Assembly: GCA_011634665.1 (NCBI GenBank)
Contig: WAEK01000016.1
Location: forward strand, 1,104,001-1,168,000
Source: Mortierella sp. BCC40632
Taxonomy: Eukaryota; Mortierellomycota; Mortierellomycetes; Mortierellales; Mortierellaceae
Direction of reading: 5' to 3'
DNA: 64,000 nt
Part shown: positions 63,907-64,000 of the stretch, in pieces
Numbering within the stretch: the first letter of the stretch is position 1
Layout: every line of letters begins with the position of its first letter
The notes under the pieces: model-generated
Seen by the model: only the letters and a program-made list of their open reading frames with translations
Told to the model about the DNA's origin: nothing
Database searches by the model: none
Made by a program: the position numbers and the translations under genes

Positions 63907-64000
63907 AAGAATTAAAGATGGAGCTACATCAAATTACCTTTGGAGGGTAGATTACTTTTCTCCAAAAACAAAAATAAATAAATAAAACATAAAATATAAT
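62207..64000 (-). CDS. FIP1: Pre-mRNA polyadenylation factor Fip1, C-terminal part
   Basis: Fip1 is a subunit of the cleavage and polyadenylation factor that tethers poly(A) polymerase. Only the 3' part is inside the window; the start lies beyond 64000. Exons seen: about 63959-63938 (encoding KVIYPPK; upstream boundary uncertain), 63847-62441, and 62296-62207. The junction reads KVIYPPK-DFGMDPNLLMELPDL, which I take as Fip1-like. The rest is low-complexity: a MPGM repeat, a long Gly/Pro/RGG region and an Arg-Asp/Arg-Ser/Arg-Glu region resembling the RD/RS tails of metazoan FIP1L1. It ends RKRGRY. The Fip1 core motif is not in view, so another RGG/RS splicing protein remains possible. Convergent with YCG1. 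Confidence 0.7.
63650..63765 (-). repeat. MPG/MPGM coding repeat in FIP1
   Basis: Tandem CCTGGCATT-type 9-bp units (plus-strand reading) encode repeated Met-Pro-Gly. The frame is open throughout. Confidence 0.85.

Overview
The window is nuclear DNA of a fungus. The genes are intron-rich, with mostly short GT-AG introns carrying long A or T runs. They encode fungal-type proteins: a KCH potassium channel, condensin Ycg1, TFIIIB Brf1, mitoribosomal mL58/Mrpl20 and the vitamin B6 enzyme Pdx1/Snz. An RCC2 homologue together with a TMEM256/DUF423 protein suggests an early-diverging lineage such as Mortierellomycota or Mucoromycota rather than yeast; this is inferred from gene content and not proven. 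Microsatellites (GA, CT, GT), homopolymers and homopurine tracts fill the intergenic DNA and many introns.

Layout. 1-4304: repeat-rich intergenic DNA. 4305-6750 (+): KCH-family potassium channel with a long Gly/Tyr/Gln tail. 7232-11934 (-): RCC2-like beta-propeller fused to a C-terminal PHD finger. 14451-16113 (+): PLP synthase PDX1. 17157-17742 (+): TMEM256/DUF423 membrane protein. 19621-22944 (+): BRF1. 23320-25248 (+): SQT1/AAMP WD40 protein. 25859-27579 (+): ALG5. 28131-31313 (-): pyruvate dehydrogenase E1 beta. 33000-34588 (-): NSA2. 34889-38028 (+): P5C dehydrogenase (PUT2/ALDH4A1). 39933-41534 (-): C2H2 zinc-finger protein. 41535-55327: about 13.8 kb with no convincing gene. 55328-55891 (+): mL58. 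57237-61994 (+): condensin YCG1/CAP-G. 62207 to beyond 64000 (-): FIP1, cut by the window edge.

The genes do not form a pathway cluster; they are mostly conserved housekeeping genes. Loose themes are ribosome production (NSA2, SQT1, BRF1, mL58), mitochondrial carbon and nitrogen metabolism (PDB1, PUT2), and chromosome structure (YCG1, RCC2-PHD). NSA2 and PUT2 share a 300-bp divergent promoter. Exon boundaries were worked out by hand from splice signals, reading-frame continuity and remembered family sequence. Every gene closes in frame except one RCC2 junction (exon 4 to exon 5).

No clear mobile element, CRISPR array, rRNA or functional tRNA was seen. The observations most worth a second look are the RCC2-PHD fusion, paired hairpins in PDX1 intron 1, a start-codon-only exon in NSA2, a GC-AG intron in BRF1, a 12-bp motif present three times, and a C2H2 finger with an enlarged loop beside the gene-poor block.
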